From Blastomyces gilchristii SLH14081 (lineage: Eukaryota; Ascomycota; Eurotiomycetes; Onygenales; Ajellomycetaceae), in NCBI RefSeq assembly GCF_000003855.2, contig NW_003101682.1, positions 5,897,607 through 5,961,606 on the forward strand: a stretch of 64,000 nt of DNA, written 5' to 3'. This document shows, piece after piece, positions 45,516 to 58,334 of this stretch. Each line of letters begins with the position of its first letter. The stretch's first letter is position 1. The notes beneath the pieces are model-generated. The model was not told the DNA's origin. It worked only from the letters and a program-made list of their open reading frames with translations, and did no database searches. The position numbers and the translations under genes are program-made.

Positions 45516-46418
45516 TATCTTCTTCTCTCTAAGACTTCATTAACAAAGTCTTTCACTGAGTGATTTCATAGAATCAGGCTCAGCACTGCAGTGATACTCA
45601 CTAAAAACTCTTCATATCTATAAAAAAACCTCAGTGAGAAAAAATCTCTTGTTATTATAAACAGAAAAGAGTTCATCACTTAGTTTCTTATTCTGTGAGA
45701 TTCTTTATAACCTGCAGATCTTTCTCTGACTACTATACAGATGCATCTCATACCTTTCATATAGAAGAGTTCTGGTTGACTCTTAATCATTTCTGCGAGA
45801 TTCTTGTGTGATCATTACACAGATTTATCTCATATCTTTCAATCTGAAGAGTTTCAGTTGATCTTCAATTATTTTTTCATAAGATTCTTATATAATCATT
45901 ATACAGATTCATTCTGCAGATGAATCACTTTCTATGAGATCACTCTTATCAAAGAGAAGTATTCATGAGTTAATCTTTCACTTATTCTCATAAATTATCC
46001 TTCTTGAACACTGTAGAATTGTGAGAAATTTTTCATTCTTTTATCAACTCTGTAGAATTGTAGAATCAAGATATTTACAGCCTGCAATTACTCTTTATAG
46101 TTATATAAAAAGATTCAGATCTGCAATTCATAATCATTCTTTATTTACTAGAGTGATCTGACTGTTTCATGAGATTATTTATAGTATAAACAAATATCTC
46201 TAGAGTAGTATAAATATTTCAGATCTATTCATAAAATCTCATCTTCTTTTCTCTTTTTCTATAACAGCTCTTATTCTTATAACTGTGAGTATTCTTATTC
46301 ATCTGTGAAGTGTTTTCACTCAGATGACAGAGAGAGAGTGTTTCTAACAATATTTATATATTGATTTAAGAACTTCTCAAGAATAAAAAATTTTTCAATT
46401 TCAATATCTTTGCAAACA
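45516..46418. other. B1, segment between 3' LTR and antisense gene
   Basis: About 900 bases, conserved in B2 at 51684-52494, without a recognised gene. It would include the promoter of the antisense gene. Confidence 0.5.
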
Positions 46419-46841
46419 ATGTCTGACTATTATTATGCTTTTTATAGATATCTTTACAACTTCTCTGAGTACTTTTTATCAGGTGATAAAGCAGAGATAT
46501 CATTACTTATAACAGTGTCTTCACATCTCTCAGCTCTGTCACTGCACTCAATCTTCAGATCAGTAACTAACTCTGTGCTTTCTTCAGATCAGCTTCTGAC
46601 TTCAAGCAGTGCAGTCTCACTCTTTACTGTAAGTCTTTTCATAAGTAATTTCTTACAGATTCTAGCTGACAGTTCCTGCAAAGCTCTTAGTGCTGTCAGT
46701 ACTCTCTGTGACTCTGCAGATCTATAATCACTTCTCTTCTACTCACACAATCTCTGATCAGATATATGCAAATATGTCTAGATTCTCTATCAACAGTTCT
46801 CGCGCCACAGCGCATTTCTGCAATTTCATTGTCAATGAGAG
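46419..46841 (+). pseudogene. B1 antisense gene, 5' exons (interrupted by A2)
   Basis: The frame opens at ATG 46419 (M-S-D-Y-Y-Y) and is fully open in exon 1, ending before GTAAGT near 46629. Exon 2 resumes after GACTCTGCAG near 46719 in the frame S-D-Q-I-Y-A-N-M-S-R-F-S-I, which is the frame used by B2. Donor and acceptor bases are conserved in both copies. A2 cuts exon 2 after V-N-E; the rest is at 62198-62560. It runs opposite to B gag-pol. The function is not known. Confidence 0.6.
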
Positions 46842-47008
46842 TGTGGTTCGGAAGAACATACGGCCGTCGGATAATAACGCGGCCGCTTCTGAACTTGCTT
46901 ACGAGTGTAAAGAGGCCATAGCGGCCGCTAATTAATTTAGTGTATAATATATAAGAAGCCAGCATATGCCTGTAATCATACACTGACTCAAGCAACCTTT
47001 GAATCACA
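46842..47008 (+). repeat. A2 5' LTR
   Basis: 167 bases, TGTGGTTCGGAAGAAC to CTTTGAATCACA, the reverse complement of the A1 LTRs with an 11-bp shorter middle. Two bases after it is TGATAGCATGTC, the decayed form of the TGGTAGC site in A1. Confidence 0.92.
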
Positions 47009-47402
47009 TCTGATAGCATGTCTAAAAACCAGTGAGAGGCACAGACTTCTTCAGAGCATGATAATTTCATCTACAAAGTAATTCATAGTTATTATGCCAG
47101 TGTGGTTCTAGAACATCTCAAAAGATAGCATATAAAGAGCAGTGAGCAGAAGAGCATTCAATTGATACTGCTTTGCTTGTTGAGGAAAAACTTCACACTC
47201 AGGCGAATGCCATGTATGCAAACAGATGAGATGTGAGAAAAGAGATGAGAGTGATAAACCAGATTCAAAGAAGACTGCTCTCCACTCAAAGAGATAAAAG
47301 AGAGAAGTAACTATCACTGAAGTCATATGATAATAACAGAAATTATATAACAATACAGTGATATAACAATAGATATCATACAATTAATGAGAAATCACTG
47401 AA
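47009..47402 (+). other. A2 leader
   Basis: About 395 bases before the gag start, matching A1 9624-9212. No coding is seen. Confidence 0.5.
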
Positions 47403-48860
47403 ATGAATATCTTCTCTAGCTGATATGAACAACACCCTTCTCTGCTACCTGAATCAGAAGATATACAGAACCTCTCAGAGAGTTTACTTAAAGCAGTAAG
47501 AAAAGCAGCTGAAACTGCTGAACTGGAATTAAAGCTCTGTACATGTATGAGGATTCTAAATGAGATTGAGATCTTGTGTACACAGTGACAGGCTGAGACA
47601 GAAGTCAAACAACAATTAACATTCACTGCAGATCAAGCATTCACTATGAAGAGCTTCATCAATGCAATCACTATTATTAATAAGAATAGAGAAAATCAGA
47701 TCTTAGATCTGCAGTGAGAGATTGAACATTTACACAGACAGATGCCTATATCAAATCTGAAGATCTCATCATGATTATTCACAATCTCTTCAGAAGTATA
47801 CACATCATCAAAGACTGCTGCACAGGATGAGAATCTGAGTATGAAATATATCAAGTCAGAAGATCTGTCAAAGTCACTAAGCTTTAATAGTGACTGAAAA
47901 AATGATGCTTCAATCAGCTGGCTAAGTCAGATGCAATTATATTATCAGATTGAATATGAACTCACAGACAGACAGTCAACAGAATTTCAACAAGTCTTAA
48001 GATCTGTCACATTTCTACATGAAAAAGCAAAGTCATTATAAATGACTGATGAAAAGATGAATCTCACAGACTCAGAGTGATATTCATTTTCATAAATATG
48101 AAATGAGTTTTTCAAATGAATCTTACACAACTTTGAGAAAGTGAATGTATGAGACAAGTGTTACAAATACTTCACTGAGTATAGATAAGTGAGTAATCTT
48201 ACATCATACTTCACATACTTTAGCTTATACTATCTTGTATTGAATGAAGAGCTTTCAACATCTTTCTGTTTATAGATCTTTATTTATAATCTTACATCTG
48301 AGTTGAGAGCAGAATGAAAATGCTTAATCTCATAGTTAAATACAGTGAAGAAAGCATATAATATTCTCATTATACAGAAATAAGTGAGTTAATTATAACA
48401 GAAAATACTGTAATCAAGTATGTCTCAGCAGAGAATGAGTAATCAGACTTCTATGACATAAGTCACATACTCAGACATGATGAATCTAGATCTGAATGCT
48501 ATCACTAAAGTACTGAATTCTCTGAAAAAGAGATTCTCTGAGTGAAAATCTTAATATTATAAGTATTGAGCTTGCTTCAACTGTAGATATCAAAATCATG
48601 ATATAAAAGATTACACTCAGCATGCACAGTCAAGAGAAGCAAGAGAGTTAAAAAACTAGCAGAATTAGTGAGCTCAGAGACACTTACTGATATTCTATGA
48701 AAAGTTTTCAAAGTGAAAGAGATGTCTGTATTAGATGACTCTCTGAATTCTGTAAATATCAAGAGAAAGCAGGCTTCTGACTGAGATGTAGATGAGAATG
48801 AAGTGAACACTCATCTTAATACCTTGAGATCTGAAATGTTAATATATAAGAGACACTTGA
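47403..48860 (+). pseudogene. A2 gag with zinc knuckle
   Basis: The likely start is ATG 47403 (M-N-I-F-S-S), at the same point as in A1. The first part keeps L-S-E-S-L-L-K-A-V-R-K (in frame with A1) with TGA at Trp/Arg positions. The zinc knuckle at 48573-48614 reads C-F-N-C-R-Y-Q-N-H-D-I-K-D-Y, so the fourth ligand is Tyr (TAC) instead of Cys. A charged C-terminal part leads into protease. Gag would package element RNA in the cytoplasm. Confidence 0.82.
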
Positions 48861-49220
48861 ATAAGAATTGAGAGATGACTGTAAAAGTATTAGCAGACAC
48901 AGAAGCTTCTATATAATATATTGATGATTATATAATCTGAAGACTGAAAGAGATCTGCTGAGTGAAGAATTCTCAATACATAAGATTATCTGATAATTAA
49001 TATTTAATATCATCTGTAAGAGTAAGAGTTTCCTTGTACTTTGAAGAATAGTCTTGCTATATTTGAGTATGAGAGCTGCAGAACATGAAATATAATCTTA
49101 TTCTTGAACTTGATTGATTTCAAAGGTTCAATCTGCAGATTCAATGATGTACATGTTATATATGATTGACTGATAGAAAGAAAACAGTTCATATAATTCT
49201 ATTAACTGATATAAGAAGGA
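48861..49220 (+). pseudogene. A2 aspartic protease domain
   Basis: The active-site block at 48893-48910 reads A-D-T-E-A-S, as in A1. It is followed by Y-I-D-D-Y-I-I, L-Y-F-E-E and the strand N-L-I-L-E-L-D-W-F near 49095-49125. Both copies share Glu in place of Gly, so either the parent copy already had it or the same G-to-A change happened twice. Confidence 0.76.
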
Positions 49221-49499
49221 CATTTCATGTCTCTGATATAGAAGAATTAAATCTGTTTACATATTAACAAGTAAAGAGAACAATTCACAAGACCTTATCT
49301 GAAAGTATTCTGTATGTCATACAGAACTCAGAAGCAGAGAAAACCAAGATAAAAGATATGTAAAAGAACAAGTGTATGAAGAAGCTTCTGAAGAAGTATG
49401 AAAAGATCTTCTGAATAGATCTTTTATCAGAATTGCTGCTGAAATGAGAATTCATATATAAGATTAATACAGAGGACACAAAACTAGTCAATCAGAATG

Positions 49500-50851
49500 C
49501 ATACTCTCTGTCACAAATACATCTCAAAGAACAGAAGTATCAGATCATCAATCTTCTAGAACATAGTCTTATATAACTCTCATCAAGTGCATGAGACTTT
49601 TCAGTTCTATTTGTGAAAAAGATGAGTAAGAAGTGACAGATATGTATCAATTATCAAGCACTTAACAAGCTTATAATCAAGAATGAATATTCACTGTCAT
49701 GAATTCAACAACAGTTGAATATAGTTGGAAATGCCTGATATCTATTGAAGATTGATCTTCTCTCAGAATACTGACAGATCTGTGTAGATAAACTATCAGT
49801 TCTGTGAACTGTGTTTAATATATAATGAGAGAAGTTTGAATTCCTGATAATATCATTCAGTCTGATAAATGCACTTATCATCTTTCAAATGATGATGAAT
49901 ACAATTCTTCATAAACAGAATAAAATCTCATGCCTTGTATATCTCAATGATATTCTAGTCTTTTTAAACTCATATAATGAATATCTGAAGCATCTCAATG
50001 AAGTGCTTATAACTCTGACAGAGTATAAGCTCTACATTAAATTAACAAAGTGTGTGTTTGAAATGAAAGAGTTGAAGTTCATAGAACATGTAGTGAGTGA
50101 TGACTGTATATATCTCATTCTGAAGAAATTGAATGTTATAGTGAATTGATCATGGCTGAGAAATGTATATCATGTATAACAGTTTCTTAAGTTAATCTCA
50201 TATTACTGCAGATTCATCAAGAATTTCATATAAATATCTGCATCACTCTCAGATCTCTTAAGAGAAATGAATGCAAATCTGTGAAAGAAGAAGTTTCATT
50301 TAATTATCTGAAATACTGTATGTAAAGAGGCTTTTCTCACACTGAGAGAACATATAATAACATTCTCAGTGCTTATTCAATCAGATCATGATAAACCTTT
50401 CTACATTGAGACAGACACATCTGAATGAGCTATCAGAGACACTCTTCTATAGATGAGCAAGAATGACAAGCTGTACTCAGTGATGTATAATAGTAGAAAA
50501 CTATCAGATGCTGAGCTCAATTACTCAGTGTATGAAAAGAAATTGCTAGTAATCAAGCACATACTGATATTGTGAGATAGATATATTAACAACAGATATA
50601 TAACAACAGTGATCATAAATCATAAAAGTCTTATCTATCTATAATTGATAATAAAACCTTTCAAATGCTTAGTATGTTGAATCTCAGAGTTTCAAGTGTA
50701 TAATCTTTATATCAAATACTGAAAGAAATCAGACACTGTAATATCTGATGTAATCAGTCACAGACCTGATTTCATGAGTGAGAGTTCTGTGAATCAGGTA
50801 CAAGAAACATTCATATTAAACACACTGAGAGAATGCAAGGAATCAGAATGA
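49500..50851 (+). pseudogene. A2 reverse transcriptase and RNase H
   Basis: RT runs to about 50150. It has K-N-E-Y-S-L (49681-49700), and the catalytic box YLND at 49940-49951 is followed by ILVFLNS. The thumb region F-E-M-K-E-L-K-F-I is at about 50060. RNase H lies at about 50380-50720, with E-T-D-T-S-E-W-A-I-R-D-T-L-L and Y-S-V-Y-E-K-K-L-L. The Asp pair of RT is half lost. Stops are mostly TGA. Confidence 0.86.
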
Positions 50852-51425
50852 GTGAATATTATAATCTCTTACTTGAAGAATGACAAGATATTGAATAATA
50901 AGTGTCTTATAAAAGTAGTAGAAGAGATGCTTCTGAACTTCAAGCTGAGAAAATTGAAAAATGACATTGTACTTTACCATGATCTAGAATATGCAGAAGC
51001 TCTCTATCTAGAATCTTCATTTAGACATGACTTGATGACTCACATGCACAGGGAATTCAGTCACTTAGAAAGTCCTGAACTCATGAGTGTACTTAAATCA
51101 AGAGTATACTGACCAAGCATGGCCAAGGACATTCAGATGTACACTCACAAGTGCCCGAATTACCAGGTTATGAAAGAGTCTAAGAAAGGGTTAGAATATG
51201 AGAAAGTGCAACATCAGATAAAGTATATAATACAACTGTTCAAATAATGAGAGATGAATCTCATAGACATATTACTGTAAATATCAAATGAAAATTGATA
51301 AATAATCACTACTATTGATTATGCTACTGACTGACCAGTTATAAAAGCAGTTTCAGAAATGATAGAGAAGATGATAATGAAGTTTCTACATAATAAGATC
51401 TATATCAACTATGAAATGCTGCATG
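50852..51425 (+). pseudogene. A2 integrase, zinc-binding part (upstream of B2)
   Basis: The frame 50852-51112 reads through H-M-H-R-E-F-S-H and L-K-S-R-V-Y. At 51120-51180 a region with K-C-P-N-Y-Q-V-M-K follows, together the H-H-C-C zinc site with one Cys changed to Tyr. The core begins near 51290 with D-Y-A-T-D-W, and B2 cuts it at 51426 within GCATG. Confidence 0.85.
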
Positions 51426-51683
51426 TGTAAGAATAAGTACTCGCAGACAATTATTCAGGTGTTTGCAGCTTGGTGTGATATGTACTGTTAACTACTAGAA
51501 GTATTCATGGTAGAAAGATAAAATGTAGAAGTCAAATGTATAATAGCATTTAAGCTGAGTTGTGAATAGTATTCACAAACTTCAGTCTATATAGTTGTGT
51601 GTAGTCAAGGGCCGCTAGCTCTATTGATTATATAAGAGATAGAAATAGAGGTAAAGAATTCATGAGAAGTAGAATTTCTTACA
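51426..51683 (-). repeat. B2 3' LTR
   Basis: 258 bases, matching 58335-58592 but with more CpG decay (for example CTCACAGAC-type changes where the 5' LTR keeps CG). Confidence 0.92.
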
Positions 51684-52494
51684 TACTCTTCCCTCTCTAA
51701 GGCTTCATCCGCGAAGCTTTTCTGACTTCATAGAATCAGCTCAGCACTGCAGTGATACTCACTAAAAACTCTTTATATCTATAAAAAACCTCAGTGAGGA
51801 AAAATCCCTTGTTATCATAAAGAGAAAAAAGTCTGTTACTCAGTTTCTTATTTCACAAGGTTTTTTATAATCTACAGATTCTTCTCTGACTATCACACAG
51901 ATTTATCTCACATCTTTCATACAGAAGAGTTTCAGTTGACTCTCAATTATTTTCATGAGATTCTTGTGTGATTATTACACAGATTCATCTCACAGATGAA
52001 TCACTCTCTATGAGATTATTCTCATTAAAGAGAAGTATTCATGAGTTAATCTTTTACTTATTCTTATGAATTATTGTTCTTTGACACTGTAGAATTGTGA
52101 GGAATTTTTCATTCTTTTATTAACTCTGTAGAATTGTAGAATCAAGATATCTGCAGTCTGCAATTACTCTTTATAGTTATATAAAAAGATTCAGATCTGT
52201 GATTCACAATCACTCTTATTTACTAGAGTGATCTGACTATTCTATGAAATCACTCACAGTGTAAACAAACCTCTCTAGAGTAGTATAAATATCCCAGATC
52301 TGTCTGTGAAATCTTATCTTCTTTTTTCTTTTTCTGTAATAGCTTTCATTCTTATAAACTGTGAGTATTCTCATTCATCTGTGAAGAGTTTTTATTCAGA
52401 TAATAGAGAGAGAGTATTTCTGATAATATCTGCATATTAATTCAAGAACTTCTCAAGAATAAAAGTTTTTTCAATTTCAATATCTTTATAAACA
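51684..52494. other. B2, segment between 3' LTR and antisense gene
   Basis: Matches 45516-46418 of B1. No gene recognised. It is the likely promoter region of the antisense gene. Confidence 0.5.
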
Positions 52495-53300
52495 ATGTCT
52501 GGCTGCTGCTGAGCTTCTTGTGAGTGTCCTCACAACTTCTCTGATTGCTTTTTACTGGCTGGTGAAGCAGGGGTGCTGCCACTCATGATCATGTCTTCAT
52601 CTTCCTCAGTCTCACCACTGCACCCGATCTTCAGGCCAGCAGCTAATCTCATGCCTCTCTCAGACCAGCCTCTGGCTCTAAGCAGTGCAGTTCCTCTCTT
52701 TGCTGTAAGTCTTCTCATAAGTAATTTCTTACAGATTCTAGCTGACAGTTCTTGCAAAGCTCTCAGTGTTGTCAGTGTCTTCTGCAGTCTCACAGGTCTA
52801 TGATCACTCCTTCTCTGTTCACACAATCTCTGACCAGATATATATGAATATGTCTAGGTTCTCTATCAATGATCCTCGCGCTGCGGCGCATTTCTGCAAT
52901 TCTATTGTCAATGAGAGATGAATTTCTGAGTACTCATAAAATCCAGATAATCAAGGCAATGTGAATACTATGAATTTGTGATAGAAGTTGACCTGAGCAG
53001 ATGAGTCTTCTCTTCATATCTCAATTATTTTCAGACTGAATACTTCAGTATAACTGAAGAAGTGAACATAGCTTTGTAAGAAGTATCTGATCACACATGC
53101 AGATAATCAGCTCTCAAGACTCTGCTGTAACTGTGTATATTCTGATGTTCAGCTTCTCTGAAGTCTGTGCATTTCTGACAGTCTTTATATCAAATATAAC
53201 AATTGTCTGTACTGTGAGTATAATACTCTCTACTTCTTTGAAGAGAGAAATTGATAGTTGTGAGAGAGTTAAGTGTCACAGATATTGAGAGTATGAGTAT
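52495..53300 (+). pseudogene. Antisense Cys-rich gene of B2
   Basis: The product is unrecognised. Exon 1 is 52495-52704 (70 codons, M-S-G-C-C start, one TGA at 52510) and is Ser/Pro/Leu-rich. Intron 1, 52705-52795, begins GTAAGT and ends CACAG. Exon 2 begins at 52796 in phase and runs through M-S-R-F-S-I-N-D-P-R-A-A-A-H-F-C to a Cys-rich region at about 53105-53225: C-C-N-C, then C-I-S-D-S-L-Y-I-K, N-N-C-L-Y-C. Stops in exon 2 are mostly TGA at probable Trp sites. It runs opposite to gag-pol and converges on the chromodomain. A minus-strand frame over exon 1 (52826-52530) is also open, so the strand call rests on splice conservation with B1. Confidence 0.6.
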
Positions 53301-53449
53301 GAGTTTTCTTTGTTTTTTCTTTATTAATCTCTAAATTATGTTCACAGCCCTGTTTATTTTCTTGTTTTTTAGCTTTAATAAGAATATGATTTCTTCTTTT
53401 CTTATATACACTGCAGACTGTTCATTTCAGTAGAAACTCATTATCTTAT

Positions 53450-55000
53450 AGACTAGAATTTATAAATGACAGTGTTAATATCTTTATTATAATCAGATTC
53501 TTAGTGAAGACTGTGTTATTCTGACTTATCAGAATTTATAGTATAAAAGTCATGTCTCAGCTTCTACAGATATCTTATCTACTCAGATAATTCTCAAGTG
53601 AACTTATTCATCTTATCAGAATACTCTTGTCACTGAATCTTGAATCAGAGCTCATGATCTTACTTCTCTGAGTTAATAATCTCTTTGATCTGATATTCTC
53701 TTTCACTCTCTAGTACTTCATGAATAGAGTGATGAATTACAGAGTTCTCTTCTGAAAATTCCTTATATTCATGAAGTAAAGAGATATGAAAAACATTGTA
53801 TATCTATAACTCAGATAACAGTTTTAATTTATAGAACTGTGAGCTAACTTTCTTCATAATTTTATAAGACTCTGTTTATAAGAGATTCAGCTTCTTACTA
53901 GATCTTCATATAATAATGTTTTCTAAACTCAGTCAGACTCTATTATCTTTCTTGAAACTCTTTATAATATGCTTGAAGTCATAGTATCTCTTCTGATACT
54001 CTTAAGTCTTTCTCAAGAATTTATAAGCTTTCTCCTGAATCTTCTGAATTCTCTCAGCTCATTCACAGGCATCATCACACTCTATAGTGTACTCTTGTAA
54101 ATCTATCAAGATTATCTGTGAATAAGTCTCAGTGAGCATCTTAAAGAGGGTTTTATCTGTGCTGACATGTTTTGAGTTATTATATATGAACTCTATAAGT
54201 AATAATTAATACACTCAGTTATTCTGATTGTAATTAACAAAGTACTACAGATACTGTTTTAATATACTTATCAGATATTCTATCTGATTATCTGTCTGTT
54301 AATGAAAAGCTATACTTAAATCTCATAAGATCTTCAGTATAGTCATCAGATTAGACTAGAACTCTTCTATAAAAATTAATTCTCTGTCTGAGATAATGTT
54401 CATAGATAACTCATGTAATCAGATTACATTGCAGATGAAGATATAAGTCAAATTCTTTGACTTCAAGTTCTTACAGATAAGTATAAAGTGTGTTATCTTG
54501 ATAAAGTAATTCACTATCATCAGCACACTGTTAAAGTAAGTATCATATATGTTCTTGCTTTCAGAGAGGCTTATAAGAGCATTTATTTCTAGCTGTTCTC
54601 AAGGTTTCTGTGAAATGAGTAGAGAAGTAAGTTCTTTATATAGTCTGAACTACACTACTTATAAATTCTGATAAATAGTATAAGAATTCACTATCTTCTT
54701 TATAAGTTCTTATATCTTCAATTAGAAGTATTTTCTTGTAAGCAACTCATAAGTTCTAGTATCTATAAAATAACCTGCTAGAGAAGAGTTATGATATCTT
54801 TTAATGAGTTCTATATATAGAAACTCATTTACAGGCACATAAATTCAGTTCTCTCTTTATAAGAGATTATTTAAGTCTCTTTAATCCTTTATTTCTACAG
54901 GATTGATCTCTATTATAAGCAGTTTCTAAATATACTAAGTATATTCATTCTTCAGTTGTAGTTCAGATAATCTGAATAGAAGATCTTATGAAGACTTATA
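53450..55000 (-). pseudogene. B2 integrase and chromodomain
   Basis: On the minus strand the integrase core at about 54420-54200 reads I-I-S-D-R-E-L-I-F-I-E-E-F, then S-I-A-F-H-x-Q-T-D-N-Q, the decayed S-D-R-G and H-P-Q-T-D-G-Q blocks. The C-terminal part near 53780-53690 gives V-F-H-V-S-L-L. A chromodomain follows at about 53700-53560 (V-L-E-S-E-R-E-Y-Q-I-K-E-I-I-N-S-E, then I-Q-W-x-E-Y-S-D). Family B is thus a chromovirus. The same region in B1 is 62840-63990. Confidence 0.83.
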
Positions 55001-57000
55001 CTCTGTTTTCTCTTACATCAGGTCTTCTGCAGTACTTCTCAAAGCTTATAAACTCTTCAGATTATAGATACTCTCTTCAAGAATTCTCATAAAGATCTTC
55101 AGAGTGTTAACTCTCAGTATTATAGAAAGTAGTTGTACAGACTTCTTCTCTCTCTCTTTCTTCTTCTTTTATAAGAGATTGAGAGACTCTTCAGTCAATC
55201 TCTTTATAACACTCAGTCTGAGCATCTTACAAAGCTTTTCTGTCTTTTCTAATCTCTCTATATCTGTTATTCTGATCTTCTTAATATAGTCTGATCTGTG
55301 AGAGAGTCTGTCTGCTGAGTTCTTAGTTCTCTTAATATGTTCTATCTTGAATCAGAACTCACTCAGTCTCTGAGCTTAGTGAATCTGCTGCTGTGAGAGT
55401 TTCTTGATTGAAGTAAACTGTTATAAGCTGTTATAATCAGTTCTAACAGTAATCACTGTTATAAGACTCTCAAAGTAGTGACATTAGTGATAGAAGAATT
55501 TCACTATTATAAGAAGCTTCTGATCATGAATGTTATAGTTAATCTCTACAGATTGTATCTTCTATAAGAAAAAGATCACTGAAACTCAGTTCTTATTTAA
55601 CTGTAGTTATGAGACTATTTCTGAAATTATAAAGAAGAAGATATCTGTCTTTAATCTGATTAAGAGTAAGAGATTAAAGTGAAACAGTATTACTGTATTT
55701 ATAAATATCTATTTCAATCTTATAAAAGTCTCATAAGCTTCTGAAATAAGAAAGTTCTCACAGTTCTTTCTTCTTAATAACCTTTTCATTCTCTGTTTAT
55801 AAGATAACTTCTTCTTATTTTCATTCTTCAGCATGTCTGTAAGAATTAAGAAGATTCTCATAAATACAAAGATAAACTATCTATAGAAATTCACAAAGCT
55901 CAGAAAGATCTGAATCTCATGAATACTAGTTAACTTCAGTCATAATAGAATAATCTTAACTTATGAAGATTTCATCTGAATATCATCTACAGTGATTATA
56001 TATTCTAGGAAATTAATTCAGCAGACACTGAAGTTGCACTTCATAAGCTTAATATACAGTTCTGTCTCATCTAAGACCTTTAACACACTTCATACATGCT
56101 CAGTATGTTCTTTCTTCTTCACAGAGTACACTATCACATCATTCAGATATATTATCATGAAGACATTCAGATATATATGAAGTGTTTTATTAATGAAAGA
56201 CTGAAATGCTGCAGAGATATTAATCAGATTAAAAGACATTACTAGATATTCAAATAATTTCAGTGCAGTTCTAAAGACAGTCTTTTATTCATTCTCAGAC
56301 TGTATTCACAGCTGTGTATATATATTGATTATATTCAGTTATATGAATATGACAGCTTCTGTGAGACAGTTGATCACATTCTTAATCAGAGATAGAGAAT
56401 AGCAGCTCTTTATTATCTTGAAGTTCAGATCATGATAATCTACATATAATCTGAGATCTTTATTCTTCTTCTTTATAAATATCACAGAGACTTTCATGAA
56501 GACCTGTGAAGATTAGATAAAGTCATTCTTCAGATTCTTCTTTACATAGATCTGCAAGATCTCTGTCTCATAATAGAAGAGCTTATAGATTGATTCTTAG
56601 AAGAGTTTCTACTCTTCTATCAAATCTATTATCAGATTCTTCTCACAGTGAGAGAGAAGCTCAGCTGCCTTTACTAAGCTAAACATCTCTGTAAGATCTC
56701 AGTATTTCTCTGATATCTGAAGCTCAGTTTTCATGATCATAAGATTCTCAGACACTTACAAAGTTATCATATAGATAAGCTTGTCTTCTCTAATCAACTC
56801 TACAGTATTAACTGATTCTATCTTCATAAGTAAGTCTATCAACACTGATTGAAAGTATAAACCTGACTCACAGACAGCTATGTGTGAATTGTGTCTTTAA
56901 AGTTATACAAGTCTCAAGTACATGTCATCTATAATGTTTGTGATAATCACAGTTTCTGCAAATCTTCTTCAGATTTTAGAGAGATCTTGTAATTCAAAGA
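55001..57000 (-). pseudogene. B2 protease, reverse transcriptase and RNase H
   Basis: RT is best seen at 56149-56126, which reads YLND followed by VIVYS, with K-K-E-H-T-E-H-V downstream at about 56110. That is the gypsy form Y-L-D-D-V-I-V-Y-S...H-x-x-H-V. RNase H should fall at about 55990-55480 and is weak. The protease should lie near 56950-56700, but I cannot read its active site with confidence. The order and spacing agree with families A and D. Confidence 0.82.
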
Positions 57001-57279
57001 TAACTCTTGTAAGTCTCTTAGTTCTCAGATCTGAGTTCTCACACTCTGCTTATTATAAGAGCAGGTTTTCAGTTTTCATCTTTCAGCTCATTCACTTCAT
57101 GAGCTTTAGAAACATTATAGTGACCTGAGATTCTGAGTTCATCAATACTTTTCATGCTTGCAGAGCAGTAGTACTGCAGTGCAGTCTCTTCTCATAAGCA
57201 AGTATTTTCATTGAGAGAGTAACAGATTCAGGTGTCAGCTTCAAGACTCTTAAGAAGGCTGTTACTGACTCTGTTCATG

Positions 57280-58285
57280 ACTTCTCAAATTTCTATTTTA
57301 ATTTGTCTGAACAGTTTGCATGAAGATGTTCTAATTTAGAACAGATAAAGCAGAGTTTCTTTTCCTTGATTCTTCTGTTATACACTCTGTTTACAGAAGC
57401 TTATGAGACTCTTTCTCTCTGCTTAGCAGTCAGACATGAATCTCTCTATATCTTGTTATCTTTTTCTGATAAATCTGTTCTCTGTTGTTCTGATTCTCAC
57501 AGAGCTGATTAATAATTCACTCTCTACAGGTCTGTGACTCTCACAGTGATCTGTAAGCAGTGAATAAGAGTCATCAGTTTCTTCAGAGTTAAGAGCTTAG
57601 AGTCTTACTTAATGAGCTTGTTCTGTATATCTTTATTCAGTCTCTTTATAAATATCATCATTCAGGTCTTGTTTCAGAGCCCTGTTTTCACAGATCTCAA
57701 TTCATATCACAATTTTATGAAGCACTGTAAGTAGTCTTTATCAGATTTCTCATCTCTTTTTCTAATATTAGTGATTGCAGCTCAGGTGTTCTCTGTTCAG
57801 CTTGCAGAGTCTCTCAACTTGTTCTTTAAATAGGTCTTGAGAACAGATCAGTGAGGTCTCTCATGATCATTCTCTAGATGATTCAGTCAGTTCTTGACTT
57901 CAGTGTAATAGAGGCCTGTTATTATGTAGATGACAGCTTCTTCATCTTTCATGTCACACAGCTGAGCTTGTGAGTCAATTTCAAATGCAAACTCACAAAA
58001 GCTTTTATAGATTGTGATTCAATAAGTGATCTTAAGTGATCACAGCTTAAGAAAGTTTCTTTTCAGTTCACAGGTGTTTCTGAAGATCATGTCTAGAGAC
58101 TCAGTTCAAGAGTGTTTGCAGGCAGTAAGCATTTCTTGTAGAAAAATAGCTTGGTCCTGCAGAAGATGCTCAAGAATGTTCTCCACTGAGATTGGTTCAT
58201 TCGTGGGTTCAGAGGGTTCCCCTGTCACAGATGCAGAGAATGGTGTTCCGCGAGTGATTGGTAAGTCCTCTGGGACTTCTTCCAT
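57280..58285 (-). pseudogene. B2 gag with zinc knuckle
   Basis: The start is ATG 58285-58283 (M-E-E-V-P-E-D-L-P-I-T), with an open, CpG-rich first 80 codons to a TGA near 58115. The zinc knuckle at 57353-57312 reads C-F-I-C-S-K-L-E-H-L-H-A-N-C, a complete CX2CX4HX4C. The 5' end of gag and the LTR keep CpGs while the rest is decayed. Only about 50 bases separate the LTR from gag. Confidence 0.82.
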
Positions 58286-58334
58286 GGGGGTTATTCATGG
58301 TTCGGGTGGCTGCTCCTGGGTGCTGAGCTTGAAA

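Noticed and set aside
52530..52826. Minus-strand 98-residue frame in B2 as an extra sense gene
   Set aside because: It is open in B2 but has no plausible start in common with B1, while the plus-strand reading has a shared ATG and a conserved intron. I kept it only as a caveat.
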